Source of the DNA: Phytoseiulus persimilis
Taxonomy: Eukaryota > Arthropoda > Arachnida > Mesostigmata > Phytoseiidae
NCBI GenBank assembly: GCA_037576195.1
Contig: CM075104.1
Location: forward strand, 17,004,211-17,068,210
Length of the DNA stretch: 64,000 nt
Reading direction: 5' to 3'
The notes below the pieces were generated by a model. That model saw only the letters and a list, made by a program, of their open reading frames with translations. It had not been told where the DNA came from and ran no database searches. Shown here one piece after another: positions 11,111 to 21,999 of the stretch; position 1 is the first letter of the stretch; each line of letters starts with the position of its first letter. Both the position numbers and the translations under genes were made by a program.

Positions 11111-12457
11111 ATGCGCCTTGTTTTTTGGTTATTCGTTTTTCTCGTGTTACAAGTTTCCGTCACTGTGGTAAGCTCGACCGGAAGGAATTCAAGTTTCGTA
11201 GTTGGGGTTTTTTCATGAGATCACGGATTTCTGTTGATACTCGCTGATGACAGCGTCGTCGCAAAAAAAGAATGTTTGACACTCCGTTCGCCGCTTTTGT
11301 GCTATGATTTCCCGACCCCGATTTAGCCTCGTCGAATTCCCCCGTGGAGCTCTCGAGTCAGCTGCAAGCGAGGTTGTGATGTTTGGTTCACTCTCGAATC
11401 AGTTTGTGACGCAAGCGTGTATCGTTTCAACTCAAGCGGCTCCAACCTCTGCAGATGCGATTCGAGACAAGCAACGCTCGCTGACAAGGGATTTCTGAGG
11501 GCCCAATACATCGCTAGGGAATTTATTCTGAGAGCAAGGGCGGTCCGTTTTCTGCGCGTTACACCACAACAGAACCTTGTATCACTCACCGATGAGGATC
11601 AGAGACCACAATCGCTATGGCGACTCGTTGGACGAATGCCAGTTGTGTTTTATGGAGACAGGGATCACTATTTGACCATGAGATAACCAAAACAAAAAAA
11701 AAAACCTAAGCCCCATCAACCACGCGGAGCGCGGATGTATAAAGCATGTTCGACACCGACTCCAGGAGTCTCGTCGCAAGCGGAGGCGCTTGACCAAACC
11801 CTCGTCCCGGAACGATCTTCATGCGCCGATTCCGTATGCATACGGCTACGGCGCTTTGGACGAAGACGGTCATCATTCACATAAGGAAATCAGTGACGGC
11901 TTGCGGGCCAGAGGGGCGTTCACTCAGACCCTGGCTGATGGACGCACGAGGACCACGGAATACATCGCGGATGAGAAAGGGTTCCGGGTGAGTTTTAAAC
12001 GAGAATCCTCGGAGGGCGACGCCATCGGTTGGCTGGCCCCGGCGGCGGATTCATCGCAACTAACCAACGCGTGATCCTGCTGGAGGGTCTTGGCCTGCAG
12101 TTCAGCATGGAACGCTCGTGTGGTCAGAGAGTTCATTGATCCCATCGATCGATCGATCGAGCGCGACCGCGCTTTCGACTGCGTGCCTTATGAAAACCGG
12201 CATGGCGCCCAGTTCACGGCTATCTCGGGGACTCGCTCTGCGGAACTTATGAGAACCATTGTCAATCCGGTCGGCAACGCCGATACGATGACAGACAGTA
12301 ATTTCCAGAGCCTTTCTCTCGTTTCCAGGTTATAGCGATGCGGGACACTTATTCGGATTCGAATCTCATCCCGACTCCGAAGCCCACTGTCAAACCGGTC
12401 AGAGACGAGAGCCGCTTGCGATGGAATCCTACTCGAATTCGCAGAATTGAAACCTGA
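11111..12457 (+). CDS. Secreted cuticle protein, R&R chitin-binding (CPR) family
   Basis: This is a structural protein of the exoskeleton that binds chitin through the Rebers-Riddiford domain. Three exons join in phase 0: 11111-11167, 11766-11987 and 12329-12457 (135 aa). Exon 1 is a signal peptide, MRLVFWLFVFLVLQVSVTV, ending at a GTAAGC donor. Exon 2 starts with a basic stretch (ESRRKRRR) and then holds the domain: YAYGYGALDEDGHHSH, then GAFTQTLADGRTRTTEYIAD, then EKGFR. Exon 3 completes it with VIAMRDTYSDSN, a proline-containing segment and a stop. The donor CCGG|GTGAGT splits the motif exactly where the consensus continues. Family membership is secure; the RR subtype is not assigned. Confidence 0.88.
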
Positions 12458-12824
12458 GGCGATCACACCACCGTACTTCACGTTTCGTCCACAACCCTCT
12501 AAATCAGCGAGAAGTTGTCTTGCCGCTCTCCCACACGCGGCTGCGCACCATGATTCATCGTATGCGGAATCGGATGCGCCAGTAAACATCTCAGGATACG
12601 AGCCACTCGTCGACAACGAACATCTATATTGTGACAACGGAAAAGGAAACCTCGTCCGGCTCAGTCGTAGGAACCGCGCCTAATTGATCTAAATAGGTCG
12701 CTATCTTCACCGTTCTCGTCTGACTCTTCATACCTCACCTTCATCGCATTAACCCGTAAAGTTTGTTGAAGAGCGGCTGATTCACTCCAGAGGTGAACAC
12801 CATTCAGTCATGGGGCTCTCGACG

Positions 12825-12830
12825 AATAAA
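12825..12830 (+). terminator. Possible polyadenylation signal of the cuticle gene
   Basis: AATAAA lies 368 nt past the stop codon of the cuticle protein gene on the same strand and is the first canonical hexamer I noticed there. Confidence 0.35.
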
Positions 12831-12908
12831 ACATCTTCGGTTGAGGAATCGCCTCCAAGTTCCCTCTCAGGTCCAGATGCAAACTACGAGCGTCATCATC
12901 ACCACTTT

Positions 12909-13086
12909 TTACTCGAGGAAGCTGTTAGCAACCTCGTGCAAACGGCAGAAGGGCTGGAACGATTCACGGACTCTTCGGAGAGACAAGTCTCCCGAGCTAT
13001 CTTCATCTTTTGCTTGGTAGTTTCGAGCGGCCAGGACCGTCGAAAGTACATCTTTCATGAAACGTGATTTGATGCGTTGCTCGCAT
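12909..13086 (-). CDS. Candidate terminal exon, unrecognised protein
   Basis: After an acceptor (TCGTTCGTCGTTAG) the minus strand reads 58 residues, starting CEQRIKSRFMKDVLSTVLAA and ending in LHEVANSFLE and TAA. The exon starts in phase 2. No upstream partner was found in phase. A plus-strand ORF starting at ATG 12810 overlaps it and is also protein-like, so strand is not settled. No family is recognised. Confidence 0.22.
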
Positions 13087-14026
13087 CTAACGACGAACGA
13101 ATACACCATGGGTAACGGTAGAAAAGGGTTAAAAGCTTTATTTGATGCAAAGATCGCATTGGGTCGCATTTGTATGCAGAATATCACTGTCGCAGTCTGT
13201 CAAAGGTTTCGCCAACAAAACGAACGAGCGAATTTGATATGAGTTGCTCGCGAGCTTTTCCAACATGATGAGGTCTACGAAGGTCTGAACCCGTAAATGA
13301 TGGCTGTGAATGAGGCGAGTTCATACCATTACATACACCATAAAAACCATAGCCGACTGTTCGCAGCCCCGCAGAATCAATCAGGGAGGGCGGAACGAGC
13401 TCGTAAGCGTCTGGGGGGGAAATAGATCGTGAGCCCTCCGCAACCGGCTGCCCGAAATCGTTTGGCAGTTTCTGCTGATAGGATATGTTGATCGATTTCT
13501 CTTTGAGTCCGAAGTTTCAAAAGTTTCCGCAGAGAGACTGAGATCAGCTTTCAAGATCTCTGTCGCAGCTGCAGATGTTTCCATACTCCTAGCGGAGCCC
13601 CCCAGCAGCGCGGTTCGCAGCGTACATTGATCAATTTGTTTTGGAGTTTTCCGTTCCAGGAGGGGATGGGCGGGGCTGGCGCTTTCGGCCGTGGTAGATA
13701 GTGCGTTTCAGTCCCACCATCAGGGCGAGTTCGGTGCATAGAAACTCCAAGTGGGTGTGAGTTGCGAGAATAAAAACTACCTATTTCCGGGATTGGTCAT
13801 TGTGAATTTGAACAATTACCGCATATTCAGAACAAGTTTGTGTCCGTAGAAGATAGCAACGACTACTGGAACGGGAACGGACGAAATGTGGACTCGTCAT
13901 CTACTACCCACCAAGGTTCCCACATTCGGCCCCAAGTCCGTGTCACGATCGCGGGTAGAACCAGAATCGATATGATTGAGTTTGTACATCTGAATTTCGA
14001 GGACGTGGGTAGAAAAAGTATTTCAG

Positions 14027-14177
14027 TAATGAAGTTTTGAGTCGTTTCGACTCAATCTCTAGCTTGGTCGAGCTCGAAACCGATAAAAATCTTGCGAGTA
14101 CCTCACAGCAGGAAGATTATTTTACAGCCGACACATTGCTGGGGACTGGTCAAGACAGAAGCGAATCAAGGAGTTGA
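14027..14177 (+). CDS. Candidate terminal exon, unrecognised protein
   Basis: The acceptor AAAAAGTATTTCAG is followed by a reading beginning NEVLSRFDSISSLVELETDK, continuing with an acidic and serine-rich stretch (QQEDYFTADTLLGTG) to TGA. The composition looks coding. It needs an upstream exon ending in phase 2, which I could not identify. No family is recognised. Confidence 0.25.
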
Positions 14178-14719
14178 ATCGACCGATCGAACAGAACCTG
14201 CTCACGAATTCCTCGAGGAGGAGGCAAAGATTCTCACTGTGCCAGTAGCGTGCCTTCACTTATTGCTAGAAGGTTGGTTGCATCGGAAAGTCGCTGAGAA
14301 TTTCAACAGTTTGAGATCAAAAGTATTTTTGCATCGTGGACGACAAGGGTCAAGTTTCCAAAATGTGATCGTCCAACTGCGGGAAACGTTCACATTCTCG
14401 TTACAAGCGATATGCTTCAAAAGGTTAAAAAGGTAGAAATCTCTGACTACGTCGGGTATGCCCCGCAACGAGAATAGTATCTATGATAAAAATTGTCTCG
14501 TCATTCCTTATTAGATGGGATCGCTGTCTCCAACGCTGGCGTTGTACAATGGCTCACTCACGGTAAGTTGTGTAACAGTTTCAACGTTCATCAACTCAAC
14601 AGCGGGACGCCGTCGCTTGAAGTTGTTCTTCTGTCAGTAAATTATTAGCATCCTTATAGCTATCAGCGTAATAGACCCAGTTGTTTTCTTGGTTGGCTCA
14701 TTGTTGGTCTGGAGCTCAC

Positions 14720-14938
14720 TCGTTTCGGCGCAATTTGTGAAGAGTCCAGACGAACAGACCCTGAGCAAGGCATAGGCAGCGTCGAGTTCAAGAGATAGGT
14801 CTGAGACGATTCAGTGAAATGAGCCTGTCCCTCGTCGCGAGCGATTTCCGAGAAGCTTATCGTTATTGTTGCATCGTCGTCCCAGAATTCTGTGGATGAT
14901 CCATTCTTTAGCTCAGCGACGCTTGCTATGATCTCCAA
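14720..14938 (-). CDS. Candidate internal exon, unrecognised protein
   Basis: The minus strand reads EIIASVAELKNGSSTEFWDD and onward to a good donor, AAACGA|GTGAGC, at 14720/14719. The upstream CACCAG before this reading could be an acceptor but lacks a pyrimidine tract. The function is unknown and the strand is uncertain. Confidence 0.22.
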
Positions 14939-15119
14939 CTGGTGCTTCTTTCCTTGATGTCGCCAGTCATAGGGAATTCACTTGACTTCATAAGGACGTT
15001 GAAACAGTTGCAATTGAGTTCCCTCTAAGGATGTGGAACACGGTTGCAATTATCGTGGACTTCCACTCGGCGCAATCCTTGGTGTCGATAACTTCTAGCT
15101 GCGGGATGCGTAGATAAGA

Positions 15120-18100
15120 TCACACGACTCCGTCCTTGGACGTGGAAACGTTGGAGGCTGCCAGCTGGATTAACTTGCGGAGACCCTTCCGACTGCCGCT
15201 TCTGTAACGTGAAGAATCCAACAATCAGACAAGCCTGGAGCTTAGGCAAGGTATGCGAGGAGTCTGGATAAATGCTAGAGGGGTTGGTAATGGGAACTGG
15301 AACATAGTCGAGGTGAGGATCGCTAACTTACGCTTTTCCAGCTTTCCGATATTTCTCGAATTGTGTCCAAATGTTTTTCAGCAGGGTCCCCACTTCCTCG
15401 AGGTTATATTCCTCCACCATATCTTGAATGGTTCTCCCGAGCGCATCTTCTCGTCCCATATTTGCGCCCCATGTTAAAAGCGTCTTCACGCAATCAGCAT
15501 GGTTGCTAAGAGAGGAAGCGGCAAACAGTTCTTGATTTGATGGGCAAAACGCCAAGGTTGATGACGTTCCAAAACACACTCGCGTGACTCGAAGGAACAT
15601 TCCGGGCGAACAGACCCTGCTCAGAAAAGAGGGATCTCCCGCCGAAGGTTTCTCGGAAATCAACCAAATAAGGACGAGGCTATCCTTGAACTATTCCAGG
15701 ACAGACGCGTAGTAGACAACACGTTGGATCCACACTCACTTGGTAAACAAACCACCGACCGAGCGATCGAACAAAGAACTCAACCGAGTGCCCGTGGGGG
15801 ATTCGGCGAGTGTCTACTTACTTGAGAGTGGCGAGATGAAGAGGCGTGAAACCATCGCTGGCTTCATTGTCTACATCGGCGCCCATCTTAAGTAGAACTT
15901 GGAGACACGCATCGTTTCCATTCATCGCAGCCACATGCATCGATGTGTATCCTGTCGGATCGAGGGCTCTTATATGAGCTCCCTCACTGCACAGGAACTG
16001 TGGGCACGGAACATTCGAACATGAGAAACACGAATAATCAGAGCTCGACACGGCGGAGTCAATACCTCAATGGCGGCAAGTGTTTCCGAAAATTCGATTT
16101 GAGGAGGATCGATTACCTTTACGATGTCGGTGTGTCCGTTGGCTGCCGCTAAATGTAGTGGAGTCCAACCGCGCTCATCAACAGTTCTGAAACGGAGAGA
16201 AATCGTGATTTTGAAGCCATTCCCGAGCGGAGTTTCCCCCAGCCCCCCCCCCCCCCCCCCCCCCCTGCTTCGGTGAAAACATGCCGGACATGTTCACGGA
16301 ATCGAGAAGCTGCGGAGATTGGGAAGCACAGTAGGCATCTTGGGATCCTCTTTATAGAGAGGGTGGTTCCGGAGAGAAAAGCATATTCCTTGACTGAATT
16401 CCGTCCTGACTTACTCCATTCGTTTTTTATCACGACGTATGAGGAGTTTAATGACATGGAGATCGCCCGTTCTGGCGGCGTCATGGATGCTCAGTCGGGA
16501 GAGGTATTCTGCCTCACTCATCTTCTTGTACGTTGGTCCGATTCCGTAGTCGCCCTCATCGATTTCGGGCTAGAGCGAATTCGTACAAATGAGAAGCCAG
16601 GACCAAATACAAAACATAGAGGCGATTCAACCGACGAACTACAAGCCCGTTCCTCATGCTTCTCAAATATACTCACTTTGGCCGTGTGAAGCTTATCCCC
16701 GAAGTCGCAATCGAGCGACTGCTGCACCGCGAGAGTTGGCGTCGAGGACGAGAGTCTCTTCTCCGTTCTGGACGCCTCTCGGTCGGATTCACCGTTTGAG
16801 GTTTTCGAAGCCTTCCGCTCTCGACCTTTGACTGCTTTCTGCTGGCCTTCTTCGGAGTCGGACTTTTTCTCCATACTGGAGTTGTTTGACAGAACCTGCC
16901 GAGGGAGAGAACAGCCGTCAGTTCCAGCCGGAGCAGCGAGATAGCAGTTCTCGTGACCGCGGAGTTCTCTCCCCCATGATGGCCAACCATCGCGAAACAT
17001 CTAGTCGTGCGATCGCCGCAGAGAGACCGAATGACGCGCGTGGAACGATGCCATTATTATTGCGGAAACATCGTCGCTCAGAAGATTGCACTCATGACTG
17101 ATAAGCTCTCAGGGTTCTCCTTCATGACGTCAAAACGCTGGACACCAGCTTGCAGTTGGACGTGGTAACCTTCGCATGGCATAGATAACATTCATAGGGA
17201 GAGGGGGGCGGGGACGTCCTCAAGGCTGGTCTTTCTGAAGAGAGAGATTCACGGAGCACGCTGAGGGGAATCGCCGGGAGCATTTACCTTTGACGGGGAG
17301 GCAGTTCCTCCAGTGGAACATCCATCGCTGCTCTTATTCGATCGGGTGTCATTGCTAAGAGCTCGTTTCAGGGAAGGAGACACTGGAGATCGGTCCGTCA
17401 CTTGTGGACTTCTGCACTCTGAAATCGCCTGAAAAACGACGAGCATGTCGCTCTTCAGTATGGGGTTGTGTTCACTGAGCAACGACTCCTCCACAAGCGA
17501 CTGAGCTCCAGTAGCGCCTTGACCGCTCAGACCAAGCCTCGAGAACTATTCCTACATGTGATGCGAGTACAAAGTTTGTTTCCTTCTACACCTCTCCATT
17601 ACTGTTTCGAGTTCACTGTTTCTACTACTGTTTCGATGATGAGCTCAAGCGTAAACTAATGGCGGGCTGCTACCATTCGCTCCGCTGACCAGAATTAATT
17701 TTATCGGTGTGAGTAGGCGAGGGCGAACGATTGGAAAAACTTTACACTCCGGGTTTAGGTGGAATGCGAGGGTCCGGAAGTTTTCAGCGGAGCGTTGCAT
17801 TCACTTCTGTACCGACTGAACGCCGATTACATGATTGTATTTGACAGTGAGCACAATCGAATCGAGCTTAAGTTCCGATTCGCGTCATCTTGTCACTATT
17901 CCTGAGCTGACTTTGGAACAAAAGCTAAAGAATGCTACTATTGAATAATGCGACTATTCGAACAAACGTGAGGAAAATGCTGGAGCAAAACAGACTCGAG
18001 CATCCGCCCCGGGGAAGCATCACAATCGAAGCTCGAAATGACCACGAACGGTGCCTACTCCCATGCAACTACTTTCTCTGAAGCGAAGGAGCTGCAGGCG

Positions 18101-21100
18101 TGCAGAGCAGTCTACTTCACAAGAGCATAACAGAAGCGATCCTAGCGACAAGCTCGAGCAGCCTCGAAGGAGAGGGCATCTAGCATGAGCGGTAAAGGTC
18201 TGAGACGAATAAGTTCCATCCATTCATTACCGAATCTCGCTCAGTGCAGGGACTAGTCCGAGGGGAGTGGGGAAGTTGTCCGGTCTGAAGTTCTGGAAGG
18301 ATGGGCGGGAGAGGACTGATACTCGTTGGAGGCCACACAAAGTTCCCTCGGCTGCGCGCTAGAGGCAAAGGAGATGGCAACAGATCCTGATCCTTCACAG
18401 CGAGCAAACGCTGCGGCCGACTAGTTGCCACCGGACAAGATTTCGTCCGGCCAACCTGTGGTTTCAGTGGTCGAAAACACGATAAGGGTCAAGAAGAGCA
18501 GCTCATGAGGGTCACACATCAAACACGGGTTAAGTTTTCCGCTAGTCGGAATCACAGATAGTAAACAGCAGGAAATAACACGTAACACGATGGAATGTCA
18601 CATGGATTCGCTCGGATATAGGCAATCCAGACAAGTGTGCAGAGAACCGCGAGAAGCGCATACCTTTTTCGAAAGTTTCGTATTAGCTTGCTGGTCGGAG
18701 AAGACGTGCTCGTTTTCGGGCACGATATCGTCATCGTCCGACACAGACGCCAAGGCTCCCGAGGTGCTGGAGTGATCACTACTTGAACTGGAAATCGAGG
18801 ACATGGCGTTAGCATTCGAATCCAATCGCCTCCAACCGCTTCTCAACTCCGTCGGTCTATTTGAAACTATTGACAGATGATGAATGGACGTTCCTGCGCT
18901 CCGTGCGCGTTGTCGATGAGGCCACATCAACGTACCTTGATGACGAACTCGAACGGCACGTGCCTTCACTATACCCAGTATCTCTGGACCTCACAGAAGA
19001 TTTCGCCGTTCTGGACGGTGATAACGCGGGGCTGTTCAGCGTGTTCGAAAGAGACTTCCGAGTCGCCGACGTCGAGCTCACCCTTCTCTGTCGGGTTCGC
19101 TCTTGTAGCGCTCGGGCGTTGATTCCTGCCGGTCCGCAGCTCGATGTCACCCCTGTTGTCCAACAGCTCGATGACGCCGAACCACTCATCACACTCACTT
19201 CGTCCCCCGAGAGACACGCTTCATCTGCAACATATTCCCCTGGCTCAAGGAATGTTTCACGGGGCATGAAGCGAATGCTAGAAGTCCGTGAAAAACTTGC
19301 CACAAGTTCCACAAGGCGTTGCATATTGACTTGGTTGATGAGCATAGATTGCAGCTACCGAGGGCCTCGGAGACGCCGAGTAGATATCGACGCTCGTGGA
19401 GCGTGTTTTGAGTCTTCTGCGTTGCGATGTGGCGGACGCAGAGTTAACATTCGTTGTCGATGTGCTTGTCGTGTGGCCCGAGTGGCCAAAGTGGCCCTGG
19501 CCGCCGAGTACCAGGAGTTCTGGCGGATGAGCGTGACGTTGGAGCACGCAGCTCGATTCAATTTCAGGCTGGATAGAGAAGTTTCGCGTGAGGCGGCGCG
19601 AGTGGCGTCTGGACCCCGCTGGGCCTAGCTGCTGTAGGCTCTGAGTCTGAATCGAAGCCGAGTCCAGATGTGGTTTTGTACTCTCGATGGGCGCTGATTC
19701 GAACTCACTTGACCTCATCGCTACGCGCGAGCTGTGGAGCCGAAAAGCAGCCGTTACAGGTCGGGAAAATCCGGAGCTTTCTCTGGAGGGTTTCTCGACG
19801 ACATCCTGCGGAACCGCGCTCCTGCCGCAACTCGAAACTCCGAACTCATGGATTATAGCTAGACATGTATTTCCGTATCACGGATTACGTGATTCCGTAG
19901 TATTAAGGACTACGGAATTCCGTCTTGATACGGATTACGGAATTCCGTCTTAATACGGATTACGGAATTCCGCCGTATTACGGATTACGGAATTCCGTCT
20001 TATTACGGATTACGGAATTCCGTCGTATCACGGATAACGGAACTTCAGCGTGTTGAGGCGCTACGGAGAATGAACCTCGTGCACGGAACTACGGGGAAGG
20101 AAACTCATATGAATGGATGATGTTTCCTGCACGAATTTTCTCAAACAACTCCGCTGAGATATTCAGGCAACCGATATCCGGTACTCCCGGCTGCGCAGAG
20201 GGAAACACAATCAATATCACTACATCAAGGACATCTGGAGTATGAATCTGGGCGGGATCATTCTCCGTAATACGTAATTACGGGATAAATTTTTCGTAAC
20301 CCCGTAGTACGGAAATACATGTCTAATTTGATTTGGCGTTCGGGTTTTCCGGCACTTACTTGTGAGTGCTGAATTCAGACGAGTGTTGCTGACTATGACA
20401 GGGATCATAGCACGGCTCGCGACCATAACTCTGCAACGGGAGTATTCTCCAATCAAGCGTGGGCGGAACTACCGAGTCCTCGCTCCTCCGATCAGCGTGC
20501 AATGCACGAGCATGACCCAAGAGGGGCATGAATGTACAGCTGTCCATATAAAGCATGCGCGAACGACCGTTCTTTGAAAACACGCTCAAACGAGCGAGCT
20601 TCTCACCAAAAGTCAACCTTTCGTTCCGTTGGCGGATCGCGCGGGCTTTGATCGAATCGGAATATAGGCTCACTCGTTGGGTCGGGAGCAAGACTAGGCG
20701 AAAAAGCAGACACTCCCCGGATTTCATGCATACCAGAGCAAGTGAAAGAGTTCAGCGCACAGTTAATCAGCTCCCAACGAAGACAAACGACTTTCGGAGG
20801 CAGCGCGGAAAGTCGTTGAAGCCGCCTCGCTTCCAAACAACAGCAACAACAACAACCACGAGGACGGAGAACTGCGGAGAAGTGCAACAGCCAAACCTGG
20901 CCGCGGCGCAGAAACGGTGACGAAACGAGGTATGAGGAAAATTGCGAGAGGGAAACGAAGGGAACGGAAGTGCGAAATCCGAAGTCAGAAAGCCAGATGC
21001 CACTCACGAATGCCCTACAGCTGATACAACTGCTGCAGCCCACAGGGAAGATGTGCTGGCGCGAATTTTCTCTCCTCACCAGATCAAACCGGTGCCGATG

Positions 21101-21906
21101 GTGGACGTGAGCCGGCGACGGATTGGCCGGATTGCTCTGATGCAGGTGTGGATGCCGCTCCGTTCGTCCCTCATGTAGCTGGCCCGCGGCCACCTGCTGA
21201 CCGAACAGCCTCTCGCGCTCTCTTTCGCTTGTTTGATTATGTTGCGCACAACTTCTCCGCTGGTGTCGGTGATGAGTTCGGACCGGACGTTCGCGCAACT
21301 CCCGCTCCCGGTACAGCTGTTCGAAATGCAACCGCTCCTTCAGTCGATGGAGTTGATCCTCGTTGAGCCACTGGTCGCGGGTATCACACTGAAACATCAG
21401 CTCAATTTGAATATCTCCCCTGACACCTTCCCAATGTTCCGACCTGGCTGTGTGGTTTGCTTTCAGAAATATTTTCTTCCAGGGCTCTCTCCGACCGGAA
21501 ACACAGCCCCGGAAAGAAACAAAGAGCTCCGAGTACACGTCCTCCGAGCGCCTCTGGGGAATTCCGACAACGAGGGCCGCGTTTTGCTGTCATGCCTTTC
21601 GATTTATTCGATGCGGACAGGGAATAGAAGTGAAATATCGGAAACCGGCGGCGTCCTTTGAACAGCCGGAGAGATGCGCACACGCTTTTTCCGAGGAAAG
21701 ATGGGTCGATAACTCGTGTCATCGTCAACAAGATTCCCTGTCTGTAGGCATTCCTCAGAAGCCGCACCGGGTTCGGATGTAGGCGGGAGCCACGCGTGAG
21801 ACCAGGGTGAACTTACATCCAGATCACAGCTTCTCCACTGATGGTGGGCCGGTGAGCGCTGAAAGAGTCGAGCAAGAGCGTTATCAGAGGTCAGCTCTGC
21901 CTCCAT
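15120..21906 (-). CDS. Ankyrin-repeat protein with long Ser-rich N-terminus
   Basis: This is a putative scaffold or adaptor protein; the exact family is not recognised. Fourteen exons chain in phase: 21906-21817, 21388-21080, 20571-20360, 19731-19709, 19239-18936, 18856-18664, 18455-18231, 17428-17288, 16895-16677, 16569-16415, 16186-16117, 15997-15822, 15505-15332 and 15201-15120 (790 aa). The C-terminal third has about five ankyrin repeats: LSIHDAARTGDLHVIKLLI, GWTPLHLAAANGHTDIVKFL, GYTSMHVAAMNGNDACLQVL, GFTPLHLATLNNHADCVKTL and a degenerate fifth. They are followed by a basic tail (GSRKGLRKLIQLAAS). Before them lies about 500 residues rich in Ser, Pro and charged residues. Near the N-terminus is a probable helix, QWLNEDQLHRLKERLHFEQL. 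Exons 5-14 are firm. Exons 1-4 rest on phase agreement only, and ATG 19345 within the open frame of exon 5 is an alternative start. Confidence 0.8.
16243..16265. repeat. C23 homopolymer in an ankyrin-gene intron
   Basis: Twenty-three consecutive C on the plus strand form a G tract in the transcript of the minus-strand ankyrin gene, inside intron 16187-16414. Confidence 0.9.
19862..20323. mobile_element. TA-flanked MITE in an intron of the ankyrin gene
   Basis: The ends are near-perfect inverted repeats (GACATGTATTTCCGTA... and ...TACGGAAATACATGTC), each flanked by TA, the target duplication of Tc1/mariner-type elements. The element is 462 bp and has no coding capacity. Its left half is a tandem array of a 25-bp unit. 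It fills most of intron 19732-20359, with its right end 36 bp from the exon 3 donor. Superfamily assignment rests only on the TA duplication. Confidence 0.78.
19876..20045. repeat. 25-bp palindromic tandem array inside the MITE
   Basis: Six to seven copies of CGGATTACGGAATTCCGTCT plus TAATA follow each other with few changes. Each unit is centred on the palindrome CGGAATTCCG, so every copy can form a small hairpin. Confidence 0.85.
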
Positions 21907-21999
21907 GAGGCTCCCGCGTCTGGTTCTGTGTTGAGATCAGTCCGCGCAATTTCCCATGTGGAGTCGACGGATAACGGGCTTGAATTGAGCATGCGGCTA

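Noticed and set aside
11735-11765. TATAAAG box just before the second exon of the cuticle gene
   Set aside because: No ATG opens the domain frame after it, whereas the upstream exon with a signal peptide joins in phase. It is taken as a chance match in the intron.
18231-18286. Small exon in another frame (reading NFRPDNFPTPLGLVPALSEI) with a good acceptor
   Set aside because: It would end in phase 2 and break the frame of the next ankyrin-gene exon. The longer exon 18455-18231 fits phase 0 on both sides.
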